Shown: positions 51,468-62,749 of the stretch, piece by piece
Position numbering within the stretch: position 1 is the first letter of the stretch
How the letters are laid out: every line of letters starts with the position of its first letter
From: Prionace glauca
Lineage: Eukaryota > Chordata > Chondrichthyes > Carcharhiniformes > Carcharhinidae
Direction of reading: 5' to 3'
Assembly (NCBI GenBank): GCA_037974335.1
Contig: CM075760.1
Span: forward strand, 21,160,291-21,224,290
Length of the DNA stretch: 64,000 bases
Program-made: the position numbers and the translations under genes
Notes under the pieces: model-generated
Told to the model about the DNA's origin: nothing
Database searches by the model: none
The model's input: only the letters and a program-made list of their open reading frames with translations

Positions 51468-51720
51468 ACATTGCTGTGGGTCTGGAGTCACACGTAGGCC
51501 AAACCAGGTAAGGACGGCAGATTTCCTTCCCTAAACGGCATCAGTGACCCAGACGGGTGTTTCTGATCATCGATCATCAGGAGATTCTTAATCCCAGATA
51601 TTTTTTATTGAATTCCAATTCCCCCACCTGCTGTGGCGGGATTCGAACCCGGGTCCCCAGAACATTAGCTGAGTTTCTGGAATGAATAGTCTAGCAATGA
51701 TCCCACTGGGCCATCGCCCC

Positions 51721-52207
51721 CACTTTAGGGTGGGGGGGGGGGGAATTACACAGTTAGGGGCCTTGCCAGCTGAAGACACAACCACTGATGTTGGAGTGAC
51801 TGCGACTGGGGGATGTTCACAAGGCCCCGGGTTAGAGGGCCGAATGTGGGAACGGGACTTGGAAAGCAACAACAACTTGCATTAATGTAGCACCAGGAAC
51901 AGAATGCAATGTCTGAAAGACACTTCACGTGGGGGGGGGGCGGGGGGGGGCATCCGAAAAAAAATTCTCCCAGCCAGACTGACAGGGAGATATCAGGGAG
52001 AGGAGACCAAAAGCTGGGACAGAGAGAATTTCCTCGGGTCACTTTTGGTTCTTTCACCAATCCCTTTAAATCTGTGTCCCCCTCGGAGAGAGAGAGAGGG
52101 ACGGATATTTCTCACACAGCAAAGCCTGACTGCTACTTTCACACTGCCACACACAGTTTTGTGACAACATTGCCCCTTATTAATCATCCCAATCCCTTTG
52201 GGGTGAG
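51721..52207. other. No gene; probable dispersed repeat at 51868-52040
   Basis: 'caacaacttgcattaatgtagcacc' resembles a widespread vertebrate/shark dispersed sequence. G-runs lie at 51730 and 51931. Confidence 0.35.
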
Positions 52208-52525
52208 AGTCTCAGATAGATAGAGAGAGAGAGAGTAACAGAGAGAGGGGAGGATAGCAATGGGGTGAGATTCACAGAGAGAGGGGACGATAGCAATGGG
52301 GTGAGAGTCACAGAGAGATAGAGAGAGAGAGTAACAGAGAGAGGGGAGGATAGCAATGGGGTGAGATTCACAGAGAGATAGAGAGAGAGAGTAACAGAGA
52401 GAGGGGAGGATAGCAATGGGGTGAGATTCACAGAGAGATAGAGAGAGAGAGTAACAGAGAGAGGGGAGGATAGCAATGGGGTGAGAGTCAGAGAGATAGA
52501 GAGAGAGAGTAACAGAAGAGGGGAA
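52208..52525. repeat. 60-bp minisatellite, left part
   Basis: Units read 'ggggaggatagcaatggggt' plus 'gagattcacagagagatagagagagagagtaacagagaga'. The array is interrupted by the CR1 copy at 52526-53587. Confidence 0.95.
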
Positions 52526-53587
52526 CATAGAACATAGAACATTACAGTGCAGAACAGGCCCTTCGGCCCACGATGTTGCACCGACCAGTTCCAAAAACAA
52601 TGACCCACTAGCCTATACCAATCCCTTTTTGTCCATAAACCTATCCACAGATCTTTTAAACGCCCCAAACTAGGCGCATTTACAACTGCAGGGCATTCCA
52701 GTCCTTCACCACCCGCTGGGTAAAGAACCTACCCCTGACATCCGTCCTGTAGCTACCCCCCCTTAATTTAAAGCCATGCCCCCTCGTGCTAGCTTTCTCC
52801 ATCTGAGGAAAAAGACTATTACTATCCACCCTATCTAAACCTCTAATCATCTTATATGTTTCAATAAGATCCCCTCTTAGCCGCCTTCTTTCCAACGAAA
52901 ACAACCCCAAATCTCTCAGTCTCTCCTCATAGGACCATCCCTCCATACCAGGCAACATCCTGGTAAACCTCCTCTGCACCTTCTCCAAAGCCTCTACATC
53001 CTTCCTGTAATGTGGGGACCAGAACTGCACACAGTACTCCAAGTGCGGCCGCACCAGAGTAGTGTACAGTTGCAACATGACGCTGCGACTCTTAAATTCA
53101 ATCCCCCTTCCAATAAACACCAAGACACCGTACGCCTTCTTAACAACCTTATCTACTTGATTCCCAACTTTCAGGGATCTATGTACACATACACCTAGAT
53201 CCCTCTGTTCATCCACACTATTCAAAGTCCTCCCATTAGCCCTATACTCGACACATCTGTTGCTCCTACCGAAGTGAATTACCTCACACTTCTCCGCATT
53301 AAATTCCATCCGCCACCTCTCGGCCCAGCTCTGCAACCTGTCTAAGTCTTCCTGCAAACTATGACACCCTTCATCACTATCTACCACACCTCCGACTTTG
53401 GTGTCATCAGCAAATTTACTAATCCACCCAACTATACCCTCATCCAGATCATTAATAAAAATTACAAACAGCAGTGGCCCCAAAACAGATCCCTGAGGCA
53501 CACCACTTGTAACCGAACTCCATGATGAATGTTTACCATCAACCACCACCCTCTGTCTCCTATCTGATAGCCAATTTCTGATCCAGG
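52526..53587 (-). mobile_element. 5'-truncated young CR1 copy inside a minisatellite
   Basis: On the minus strand it runs from the reverse transcriptase 'VVDGKHSSWSSVTSGVPQGS' segment through 'KFADDTKVGG' to the tail with three ATGTTCT units (complement at 52526-52546). It is the same subfamily as the full-length LINE. A 289-codon frame (52680-53549) is open except at its C-terminal end, where it closes at 'NALQL'. Confidence 0.95.
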
Positions 53588-54335
53588 GGAGGATAGCAAT
53601 GGGATGAGAGTCACAGAGAGATAGAGAGAGAGAGTAACAGAGAGAGGGGAGGTTAGCAATGGGGTGAGAGTCACAGAGAGATAGAGAGAGAGAGTAACAG
53701 AGAGAGGGGAGGATAGCAATGTGGTGAGATTCACAGAGAGATAGAGAGAGAGAGTAACAGAGAGAGGGGAGGATAGCAATGGGTGAGAGTCACAGAGAGA
53801 TAGAGAGAGTAACAGAGAGAGGGGAGGATAGCAATGGGTGAGAGTCACAGAGAGATAGAGAGAGTAACAGAGAGAGGGGAGGATAGCAATGGGGTGAGAG
53901 TCTCAGAGAGATAGAGAGAGAGAGGGGAGGATAGCAATGTGGTGAGATTCACAGAGAGAGAGAGTAACAGAGAGAGGGGAGGATAGCAATGGGGTGAGAT
54001 TCACAGAGAGATAGAGAGAGAGAGAGTAACAGAGAGAGGGGAGGATAGCAATGGAGTGAGAGTCTCAGAGAGAGAGAGAGAGAGTAACAGAGAGAGGGGA
54101 GGATAGCAATGGGGTGAGATTCACAGAGAGATAGAGAGAGAGAGTAACAGAGAGAGGGGAGGATAGCAATGGGGTGAGAGTCTCAGAGAGATAGAGAGAG
54201 AGAGTAACAGAGAGAGGGGAGGATAGCAATGGGGTGAGATTCACAGAGAGAGATAGAGAGAGAGAGAGTAACAGAGAGAGGGGAGGATAGCAATGGGGTG
54301 AGAGTCTCAGAGAGATAGAGGAAGTGATTGAGATG
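53588..54335. repeat. 60-bp minisatellite, right part
   Basis: Roughly twelve more units with length variants; see the left part. Frames with 20-residue repeats are artefacts. Confidence 0.95.
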
Positions 54336-54392
54336 GAGATTGCCAAACAGTGTTCCTGTAACGCTGAGAGCAGTGATCACACAGGTATCAGA

Positions 54393-54690
54393 CAGAACAT
54401 AAGAAATAGGAGCAGGATGAGGCCATTCCCCCCCTCGAGCCTGTCCCTCCAGTTGATAAGACCATAGCTGATCTGACTGTGGCCTGAACCCCCCTTCGCT
54501 GCCTGTGTCCCCCATAACCCTCACCCCCCCCTTGTATATGTTCAATGTCCCAACGCCCACTGCTCTCCGGGGAAGGGAATTCCAAACACTAACCACCCCC
54601 TGAGAGAAGGAATTATTCCTCCGGATCTCTATCTTCAATGGGAACGTCAGGAATTTTAAACTGTGCCCCCCCCCCCGGCCCACCCCCATC
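54393..54690 (-). repeat. CR1-like 3' remnant
   Basis: The tail 'aacataagaaataggagcagg' at 54397 is followed by the C-terminal coding remnant ('FSQGVVSVWNSLPRRAV' frame). Confidence 0.75.
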
Positions 54691-54691
54691 C

Positions 54692-54985
54692 TGGCAGCAC
54701 GGTGGCACAGTGGGTAACACTGCTGCCTCACAGTGCCAGGGACCCAGGTTCAATTCCCTGCCTTGGGTCACTGTCTGTGTGGAGTCTACACCTTCTCCCC
54801 GTGTCCCCGTGGGTTTCCTCCCACAGTTAAAAAGACGCTCTGGGTAGGTGTCCCAGCCATGTTCAATTCTCCCTATGTGTGTCCAAACAGGCACCACACT
54901 GTGGCCACTATGAGTTTCCCACACTAACTTCATTGCAGTGTTAATGTCATCCTACTTGTGAGACTAATAAATAAACTTTGAAAGC
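54692..54985 (+). repeat. tRNA-headed SINE, best-preserved copy
   Basis: Head 'gcagcacggtggcacagtgg' (A-box-like), B-box-like 'aggttcaattccc' (54747), the conserved body, and a tail reading 'cagtgttaatgtcatcctacttgtgagactaataaataaa'. Confidence 0.85.
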
Positions 54986-55114
54986 TGATACTAGATTCCC
55001 CCCGTGTGGGCCTTGTTCTGTGATAATGAATGGGGATGTTTAAAGATTATTCAATAGTTCTTTAAGGACAGCAGACACAGGGATGGGACATGTGGCTCTG
55101 AACACAACAGATAG

Positions 55115-55250
55115 ATTTCGGGGGGGATATCGCAGCCCCCCCGTGTCTGAGTGGGAGGTAATCTTCCCTCCCAATCAGACAGATTGTGGCTTCAGCTCAG
55201 AGCCTCAAATACTAGGCCCTTAGCATCGATCAGAGAGACTCCGAGCACAG
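55115..55250. repeat. Fragment of the duplicated unit (block Z)
   Basis: 'aatactaggcccttagcatcgat' is shared with 55715-56010 and 58860-59125. Confidence 0.75.
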
Positions 55251-55499
55251 CAGGATGGGAGAAGGGACAAAGCAAAGTGGGGTTGACTGTGTGAGAATTG
55301 CTTTGTGGAAAGATTGAGTGTTTGATCAGAATGTTAGATTGTGAATGGACCCACCATATATTAAGCTGATCTATCTATTGGTAACTGTCACACTGTATTC
55401 TGTACCCTCTCCTTCTCCCGAATGGACGCTATGTCTGGTATGTTTTGTTTGTGCAGCGTGCAAGAAACAAAACCTTTCACTGCATCCCAATCCATGGGA

Positions 55500-55670
55500 T
55501 AGGACAGCACGGGGACACGATGGTTAGCACTGCTGCCTCACAGCACCAGGGACCCGGGTTCAATTCTCAGCTTGGGAATGGAGTTTGCACATTCTCCCCA
55601 TGTCTGCGTGGGTTTCTTCCTGGTTTCCTTCCACAGTCCAAAGATGTGCAGACCAGGTGGAGTCTGAGAC
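55500..55670 (+). repeat. tRNA-headed SINE, 5' part
   Basis: 'gcacggggacacgatggttagcactgctgcctcacagc' head, B-box-like 'gggttcaattctc' and the start of the body. Confidence 0.8.
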
Positions 55671-55714
55671 ACGACAGAAGCAGGGTAAAGATTTGAAAAT
55701 GGAGAGCTTCTAAC

Positions 55715-56010
55715 AAACTTTTAAAAGACAATCCACACTCACAGCAGTTCCATTTCACACTCTCTGCTCAGTCCTGTGTTGGGGGGGGTTTAGTGTGGGA
55801 TCAGTGTTTGCTTTTCTCAAACCGCAGTGAGATTCCCAACAAGGACAAGAGGTTTCAGTGTTTAAAAATGTAAAGATTACAAACCCAAAGCAGACAGAGA
55901 GTGATGAGACCTCACACCTTCAATGTTGATCTTCCCTCAGAATCAGAGAGATTGTGGGTTCAGCACAGAGCCTAAAATACTAGGCCCTTAGCATCGAGAC
56001 ACAGACAGAG
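55715..56010. repeat. Duplicated unit block Z (copy)
   Basis: Matches 58870-59125 closely, including the 'tgtgttggggggggtttagtgtgg' run and 'tactaggcccttagcatc'. Confidence 0.9.
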
Positions 56011-56014
56011 AGAC

Positions 56015-56114
56015 AGATATAGAGAAATGCAAAGACAGAAACACACACAGATACACAGAGAGGTATTCACACAGAGACAGAGAGAGAAACACAGATCCAG
56101 AGAAACACAGAGAC
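56015..56114. repeat. GACA/GAGA array
   Basis: Low-complexity sequence leading into the CR1 insertion. Confidence 0.85.
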
Positions 56115-56330
56115 AAAGTTCTTTACTCAGAGGGTAGTAAGGGTGTGGAATGCCCTGCCTGCAGCAGTTGTGGACTCGCCAACTTTAAGGGCGTTCAAAT
56201 GGTCAGTGGATAGACATATGGATAAACATTGGAATAGTTTAGGTTCGAGGGTCATTAGATTGGTTCCACTGGTCGGCGCAACATCGAGGGCCGAATGGCC
56301 TGTACTGCGCTGGAATGTTCTATGTTGTAT
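56115..56330 (+). mobile_element. Very short 5'-truncated CR1 copy inside a microsatellite
   Basis: Encodes 'FFTQRVV..WNALPAAVV' equivalents ('tctttactcagagggtagtaaggg') and ends 'ggaatgttctatgtt'. The array resumes at once on the right. Confidence 0.9.
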
Positions 56331-56429
56331 TAAAGAGAGATGGAGACAGAGAGAAATATAGAGGCAGAGAGACACACAGATACACAGAGAAATAAAGATA
56401 GAGAGAAACAAAGAGACAGAGATATGTAT

Positions 56430-57515
56430 TGAGTCGGAGGGAATGGGGGAGCTCCTGAATGAATACTTTGCGTCGGTATTCATGAAGGAGAGGGGTTCGG
56501 AATCGTGCGGTCTGTTAGAGGGAGCTGAGGATCAGCTGCAGGAAATATCTATTACGAGAGAGGAAGTGCTCGGGGTTTTAGGTAGCGTAAGGACGGATAA
56601 AGCTCCGGGGCCTGATGGTATTTATCCCAGGCTGCTTAGGGAGGTGAAAGATGAAATTGCTGGGCCTCTGGCATAAATCTTTGTCTCTTCTTTGGACACA
56701 GGTGAGGTCCCAGAAGACTGGAGGGTAGCAAATGTGGTACCACTGTTCAAAAAAGGTAGCAGGGATACTCTGGAAATTATAGGCCGGTGAGTTTGACATC
56801 GGTGGTAGGGAAATTAATGGAAAAAGTACTTAGGGGTAGGATGTATGAGCATTTGGAGCGTTGCGGTCTGATTGGGGATACGCAAAGTGGCTTTGTTCGA
56901 GGGACAAATCCATGAAGGTTGTGACACAAGTGGAGAATGTTGTCAGGAAGGCTTATGGAATGTTAGCCTTTATAGGAAGGGGCCTAGAGTATAAAAGCTG
57001 CCATCTAATGCTTCAGTTGTACAGAACGTTGGTTAGACTGCATTTGGAGTACTGCATCCAGTTCTGGTCACCTTACTACCGGAAGGACGTGGAGGCTCTG
57101 GAAAGGGTGCAGAGGAGGTTTACCAGGATGTTGCCTGGCATGGAGAGGCTGGGGTACGAGGAAAGGTTGGAGAAACTGGGACTGTTCTCCTTGGAAAGAT
57201 GAAGATTTAGGGGGGACATGATAGAGGTATATAAGATACTGAAGGGAATAGACAGAGTCAATAGTGAGAGACTGCTCCCTAGATTGGTTACAAATACAAG
57301 AGGACATGATTTAAGGGTGAGGGGGGAGAGATATAATTTGGATATGAGAGGAAGGTTCTTTACGCAGAGAGTTGTAGGGGTATGGAACGCGCTACCGAGT
57401 AGGGTGGTGGAGGCGGGAACGTTGGACTCGTTTAAGGTTCAGTTAGATAGGCACATGAGTGAAACGAGGATGGAGGGTTATGGTAGGGGATATTAAATAA
57501 GGGTTAGAACCTCGG
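56430..57515 (+). mobile_element. 5'-truncated CR1 copy, second subfamily, with an internal deletion
   Basis: The reverse transcriptase start is at 56443-56676 ('LNEYFASVFMKERG', 'DKAPGPDGIYPRLL'). A jump near 56905 goes from 'GFVRG' to 'KSMKVVTQVENVVRKAYGML', so the catalytic palm region is missing. The C-terminal domain follows to 57496 with one in-frame TGA at 57199-57201. Same subfamily as 22676-23279. Confidence 0.9.
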
Positions 57516-57539
57516 GAGACACCGGAAAGGCAGGCTGTA

Positions 57540-58014
57540 AGATTAATATTTTTGTCTTTATTCCACAGGTGGAGGTCCACCTCGTGTCAAACGAGGGACA
57601 TGCACATGGCGGGTCGTGCCTGGGCTGCTCCTGGAAGTTCCAGGAGTGGCCTAGTACTTCGTGTCGGTGTGTGTGCTTGATCCTGGACCGGTAGATGGGC
57701 GCCGCAACAGCTCAGTGACTAGCACTGCTGGCTGTACAGATACATGGATTTGAGCCTGTGTCTGTGGGAGTTTGTGCATTCTCCCTGTGGCTGCGTGGGT
57801 TTCCTCCGGGCGCTCCGGTTTCCTCCCACACCCCAAAGATGTGCTCTCAGGCTAATCGGTTTTTACCAAATTGACACTATTCTCCCCTGAATCTGGCTAA
57901 GTGGGGGGTTTTATTCATAGACACGCAGGGTAGAATAGGTGTAGGGTGATGCAGAGGCGCGGGCTCGTTGGGCCGAAGGGCCTGTTTCCCGTGCTGGGTT
58001 GTTCTTTGTTTAGA
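57540..58014 (+). mobile_element. Composite SINE, complete copy
   Basis: In plus orientation: a 5' extension, a tRNA-like segment with 'agctcagtgactagcactgc' (A-box-like), the SINE body 'tgggtttcctccgggcgctccgg', a 3' part and the end 'gggccgaagggcctgtttcccgtgctgggttgttctttg'. The CR1-like end suggests mobilisation by the CR1 machinery. Confidence 0.8.
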
Positions 58015-58015
58015 A

Positions 58016-58250
58016 AGACACAAATAAAGAGTGACATAAACAGACACACAGAGAGATATACACAGAGAGACAGAGAGAGAGACAAATATAGAGAAATACA
58101 GAGACAGAGAGAGACACACAGAAAAACAGAGAGACAGAGGGGGGGAGAGAGAGAGATACAGATAAAAAGAAACAGAGAGATGTACAAATACACAGAATGA
58201 TAGAGATAGAGAGACACACACATAAATACACTAATCAAGAAATACAAAAA
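58016..58250. repeat. GACA/GAGA array
   Basis: Close to 39880-40015 in unit type. It precedes copy 2 of the terminal-exon block. Confidence 0.9.
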
Positions 58251-58858
58251 GAGAGACAGTATTAGGCAACGTCAGATCTAGTTTTGCATTCAATGTTTAT
58301 TTAAAAATTCAGAGAGTATTTTACAGGAAAATTGATTTTAAAGTTAACAAAAGTACACAAATCCTTTGAGCTCCAGATTGAGATCAGAACCCATGCGATC
58401 TGAGCTGCCCGGTATCTGTACAACTGTAACAGAGAGCAGAAAGAGAAAAAACAGAGCTCAACATCACGGGAAATGAACAATTGTGAATAAGGAACAAGAA
58501 AAGTTCTTTATTTATACATGAAATTTAAACTACAAGAAAACTATTAACTACAATTACATTACAACAAAAATCCCCTTATACATTTCACACTGAAAACTGA
58601 AATCCTGTCCACGATTGTCTCAGTTACAGATTCAGAATGATAAACAGAGACAATTTGACTGTTACAGTCACCGAGAGCAGATATTGTGTTTGTGTCACTC
58701 AGAGATCTTCATAATCAGCTGAGGGAAATCTACAGCGTCCAAAATTCAACCCATCACTTGATCTGTAAAAGAGAGATACACCAACGATCAGATATTTATG
58801 ATGTGGGACATTAGAGTTTTTAATCAGTGAAATGATTAGAGATTTTTCAAACCCCTTC
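58250..58858 (-). repeat. Terminal-exon block, copy 2
   Basis: About 98 percent identical by eye to 40015-40612. It contains exon Y2 (58305-58430, reading 'GSSDRMGSDLNLELKG') and exon X2 (coding part near 58717-58778, same 'SADYEDL' end), with both poly(A) signals kept. This is recent segmental duplication. Confidence 0.85.
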
Positions 58859-58859
58859 T

Positions 58860-59125
58860 GTCAGTTTAATAACCCACTCTGACAGCAGTTCCATTTCACA
58901 CTCTCTGCTCAGTCCTGTGTTGGGGGGGGTTTAGTGTGGGATCAGTGTTTGCTTTTCTCAAACCACAGTGAGTTTCCCAACAAGGGTAAAAGATGTTTAA
59001 AAACTTAAACATTACAAAACTAAACCAGACAGAGAGTGATTGGGCCTCCTGCCTTCAATACAGCGATCTTCCCTCCAGAGATTGTGGGTTCAGATCAGAG
59101 CTGGAAATACTAGGCCCTTAGCATC
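58860..59125. repeat. Duplicated unit block Z
   Basis: Directly follows copy 2 of the terminal exons and carries the same Z landmarks as 55715-56010. Confidence 0.9.
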
Positions 59126-59416
59126 AAAACACACAGACACACAGAGAGAAACACAGAGACAGAGACACAGAGAGACAGAGAGAAAAAACACAGAGAGACA
59201 GAGACACAGAGAGACAGAGACACAGAGAGACAGAGAGAAAAAACACAGAGAGACAGAGACACAGAGAGACAGAGACACAGAGAGACAGAGACACAGAGAG
59301 ACACACAGAGACAAGAGAAACACAGAGAAAAAACACAGAGAGACAGAGACACAGAGAAACGAAATACACAGAGAAAAAAACACAGAGACAGAGACACAGA
59401 GAAACACAGAGACAAG
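59126..59416. repeat. ACAGAG array, left part
   Basis: Units of 'cacagagagacagagaga' type, with AAAAAA interruptions. Confidence 0.95.
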
Positions 59417-60206
59417 ATTAATGTGGAGAAGTGTGAGGTAATTCATTTCGGTAGGAATAACAGATGTGTTGAGTATAGGGCTAACGGGAGGACTTTGAAT
59501 AGTGTGGAGGAGCAGAGGGATCTAGGTGTATGTGTACATAGATCCCTGAAAGTTGGGAATCAAGTAGATAAGGTTGTTAAGAAGGCATACGGAGTTTTGG
59601 CGTTTATTGGTAGGGGGATTGAATTTAGGAGTCGCAGCGTCATGATGCAACTGTACACAACTCTGGTGCGGCCGCACTTGGAGTTTTGTGTGCAGTTCTG
59701 GTCCCCACATTACAGGAAGGATGTAGAGGCTTTGGAGAGGGTGCAGAGGAGGTTTACCAGGATGTTGCCTGGTATGGAGGGGAGATCCTATGAGGAGAGA
59801 CTGAGAGATTTGGGGTTGTTTTCGCTGGAAAGAAGGCGGCTAAGAGGGGATCTCATTGAAACATATAAGATGATTAGAGGTTTAGACAGGGTAGATAGTG
59901 ATAGCCTTTTTCCTAGGATGGAGAAAGCTAGCACGAGGGGGCACGATTTTAAATTAAGGAGGGGTAGTTATAGGACAGATGTCAGGGTAGGTTCTTTACC
60001 CAGAGGGTGGTGAGGGACTGGAATGCCCTGCCAGCTGCAGTTGTAAATGCACCTAGTTTGGGGGCGTTTAAGAGATCTGTGGATAGGTTTATGGATGAAA
60101 AGGAATTGGTATAGGCTAGTGGGTCATTGTTTTGTAACTGGTCAGCGCAACATCGTGGGCCGAAGGGCCTGTTCTGCGCTGTAATGTTCTATGTTCTATG
60201 TTCTAA
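59417..60206 (+). mobile_element. 5'-truncated young CR1 copy inside a microsatellite
   Basis: Begins within the coding sequence for '[20 protein letters not shown]' and ends with three ATGTTCT units. It is almost identical to the full-length LINE. The frame is open to about 59990 and then shifts by one base near 'DVRVGS'. Confidence 0.96.
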
Positions 60207-61440
60207 GAGACACACAGAGAGAAAAACACAGGGAGACAGGGACACAGAGAGACACAGAGGCAAGAGATACACAGAGAAAAAACAAAAAGAGACTGGGACA
60301 CAGAGAGACACAGAGACAAGAGACACACAGACACACAAAGAAAAAACACAGGGAGACAGGGACACAGAGAAACACAGAGGCAAGAGATACACAGAGAGAT
60401 AGAAACCAAGAGAGACATGGATACACAGACAGGATAGAGACAGGGAAAGGTATGGATACTGAGAAATACAGAGACAGAGAGAAAGAGCAGCAGAGAAACA
60501 CAGATATACAGAGATAGAGAGTCAAAGATACAGATAAATACAGAGACACAGAGAGACACACGGGCACAGACAAAGAGACAGAAAGAGACAGATACCGAGA
60601 AATACACAGACAGAGACAGATACACAGGCACAGACAAGGAAACAGAAAGAGACACAGATATAGAGAAATACAGAGACACAGAGAGATACACAGATACAGA
60701 CAGGGACACAGATAGAGAGAAATACAGAGACACAGAGAGATACACAGATACAGACAGGGACACAGATATAGAGAAACACAGAGACACAGAGAGATACACA
60801 GATACAGACAGGGACACAGATATAGAGAAATACAGAGACACAGAGAGATATACAGATACAGACAAGGAAACAGGAAGAGACACAGATACAGAGAAATACA
60901 GAGACACAGGGAGATACACAGATACAGACAAAGAGACAGAAAGAGACACAGATACAGAGAAATACAGAGACAGAGACAGATACACAGATACAGAAAAGGA
61001 AACAGAAAGAGACACAGATACAGAGAAATACAGAGACACAGAGAGATACACAGATACAGACAAGGAAACAGAAAGAGACACAGATATAGAGAAATACAGA
61101 GACACAGAGATACACAGATACAGACAAGGAAACAGATAGGGACACAGATACAGAGCAATACAGAGACACAGGGAGATACACAGATACAGACAAGGAAACT
61201 GACAGGGACACAGATACAGAGCAATACAGAGACACAGAGAGATACACAGATACAGACAAGGAAACAGATAGGGACACAGATACAGAGCAATACAGAGACA
61301 CAGGGAGATACACAGATACAGACAAAGAGAGAGAAAGAGACACAGATACAGAGAAATACACAGACAGAGCCACACAGATATGTAGAGAGATATATAGAGA
61401 AACACACACACACAAAATCATACTAACAGAGATATAGAGA
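60207..61440. repeat. ACAGAGATACAC array, right part
   Basis: About 1.2 kb of 'gagatacacagatacagaca' and related units. The 400-codon minus-strand frames (Cys/Leu/Ser/Val-rich) are pure repeat artefacts. Confidence 0.95.
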
Positions 61441-61444
61441 AAGA

Positions 61445-61758
61445 GAGATGGAGTTAGACAAAGTCAGAATTAGTTAATTTTGAATTCAGTGTTTTTTTAA
61501 AAAATTCAGAGAATATTTTGCAGGAAAATTGATTTGAAAGTTAACAAAAGTGAATCTGACCTTTGAGCTTCACACTGAGATCAGAACCCATGCGATCTGA
61601 GCTGCCCAGTATCTGTAAAACTGTAACAGAGACCAGAAAGAGAAAAAAACAGAGCTCAACATCACGGGAAATGAACAATTGTGAATAAGGAACAAGAAAA
61701 GTTCTTTATTTATACATGAAATTTAAACTACAAGAAAACTATCAACTACAATTAATAG
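61445..61758 (-). repeat. Terminal-exon block, copy 3 (truncated)
   Basis: Matches 40040-40330. Exon Y3 (61490-61612) keeps its acceptor, frame ('GSSDRMGSDLSVKLKGQI') and stop, but its poly(A) signal is changed. The exon X half is missing, replaced by the minisatellite. Confidence 0.85.
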
Positions 61759-61759
61759 A

Positions 61760-62745
61760 CTCTCCGTTATTACAGTCTGGGCCTTGTGTCAGTAAACTCT
61801 GCCCTTAACCTCTCTTATTACAATCTGCCTTATGTCATTTATCTCCGCCCTAAACATCCCTCAGTTATTACAATCTGGGTCTTGTGTCAGTAAACTCTGC
61901 CCTTAACCTCTCTTATTACAATCTGCCTTATGTCATTTATCTCTGCCCTAAACATCCCTCAGTTATTACAATCTGGGCCTTGTATCAGTAATCTCTGCCC
62001 TAAACATCCCTCAGTTATTACAATCTGGGCCTTGTATCAGTAATCTCTGCCCTAAACCTCTCTCAGTTATTACAATCTGGGCCTTGTAGCAGTAATCTCT
62101 GCCTTAAACATCCCTCAGTTATTACAATCTGGGCCTTGTATCAGTAATCTCTGCCCTAAACATCCCTCAGTTATTACAATCTGGGCCTTGTATCAGTAAT
62201 CTCTGCCCTAAACATCCCTCAGTTATTACAATCTGGGCCTTGTGTCAGTAATCTCTGCCCTACACCTCACTCAGTTATTACAATCTGGCCTTGTAGCAGT
62301 AATCTCTGCCCTAAACCTCTCTCAGTTATTACAATATGGGCCTTGTAGCAGTAATCTCTGCCCTAAACATCCCTCAGTTATTACAATCTGGGCCTTGTAT
62401 CAGTAATCTCTGCCCTAGACCTCACTCAGTTATTACAATCTGGCCTTCTAGCAGTAATCTCTGCCCTAAACCTCTCTCAGTTATTACAATCTGGGCCTTG
62501 TATAAATAATCTTTGCCCTAAACCTCTCTCAATTATTACAATCTGGGCCTTGTAGCAGTAGTCTCTGCCCTTAACCTCTCGTATTACAATCTGCCTTATG
62601 TCATTTATCTCCACCCTAAACATCCCTCAGTTATTACAGTCTGGACCTTGTATCAGTAATCTCTGCCCTAAACATCCCTCAGTTATTACAATCTGGACCT
62701 TGTAGCAGTAATCTCTGCCCTAAAGCTCTCTCCTAAACCTTCCAA
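61760..62745. repeat. ~52-bp minisatellite
   Basis: About 19 units of 'cagttattacaatctgggcc' plus 'ttgtatcagtaatctctgccctaaacatccct'. A variant with 'gccttatgtcatttatctcc' appears at both ends of the array. Confidence 0.95.
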
Positions 62746-62749
62746 TCTT

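Larger units (their letters stand above)
50568..51720 (-). repeat. tRNA-headed SINE split by an ~815-bp insertion
   Basis: The tail and 3' body lie at 50568-50651. The rest of the SINE, up to a B-box-like 'ggattcgaacccgg' (51638) and the head at 51700-51720, resumes at about 51468. Comparison with 700-1021 shows the two parts are one element. Confidence 0.8.

Noticed and set aside
60196-61413. Frames of about 300-405 codons on the minus strand
   Set aside because: They translate the ACAGAGATACAC array in all three frames into Cys/Ser/Leu/Val repeats, with no start context, domain or codon bias.
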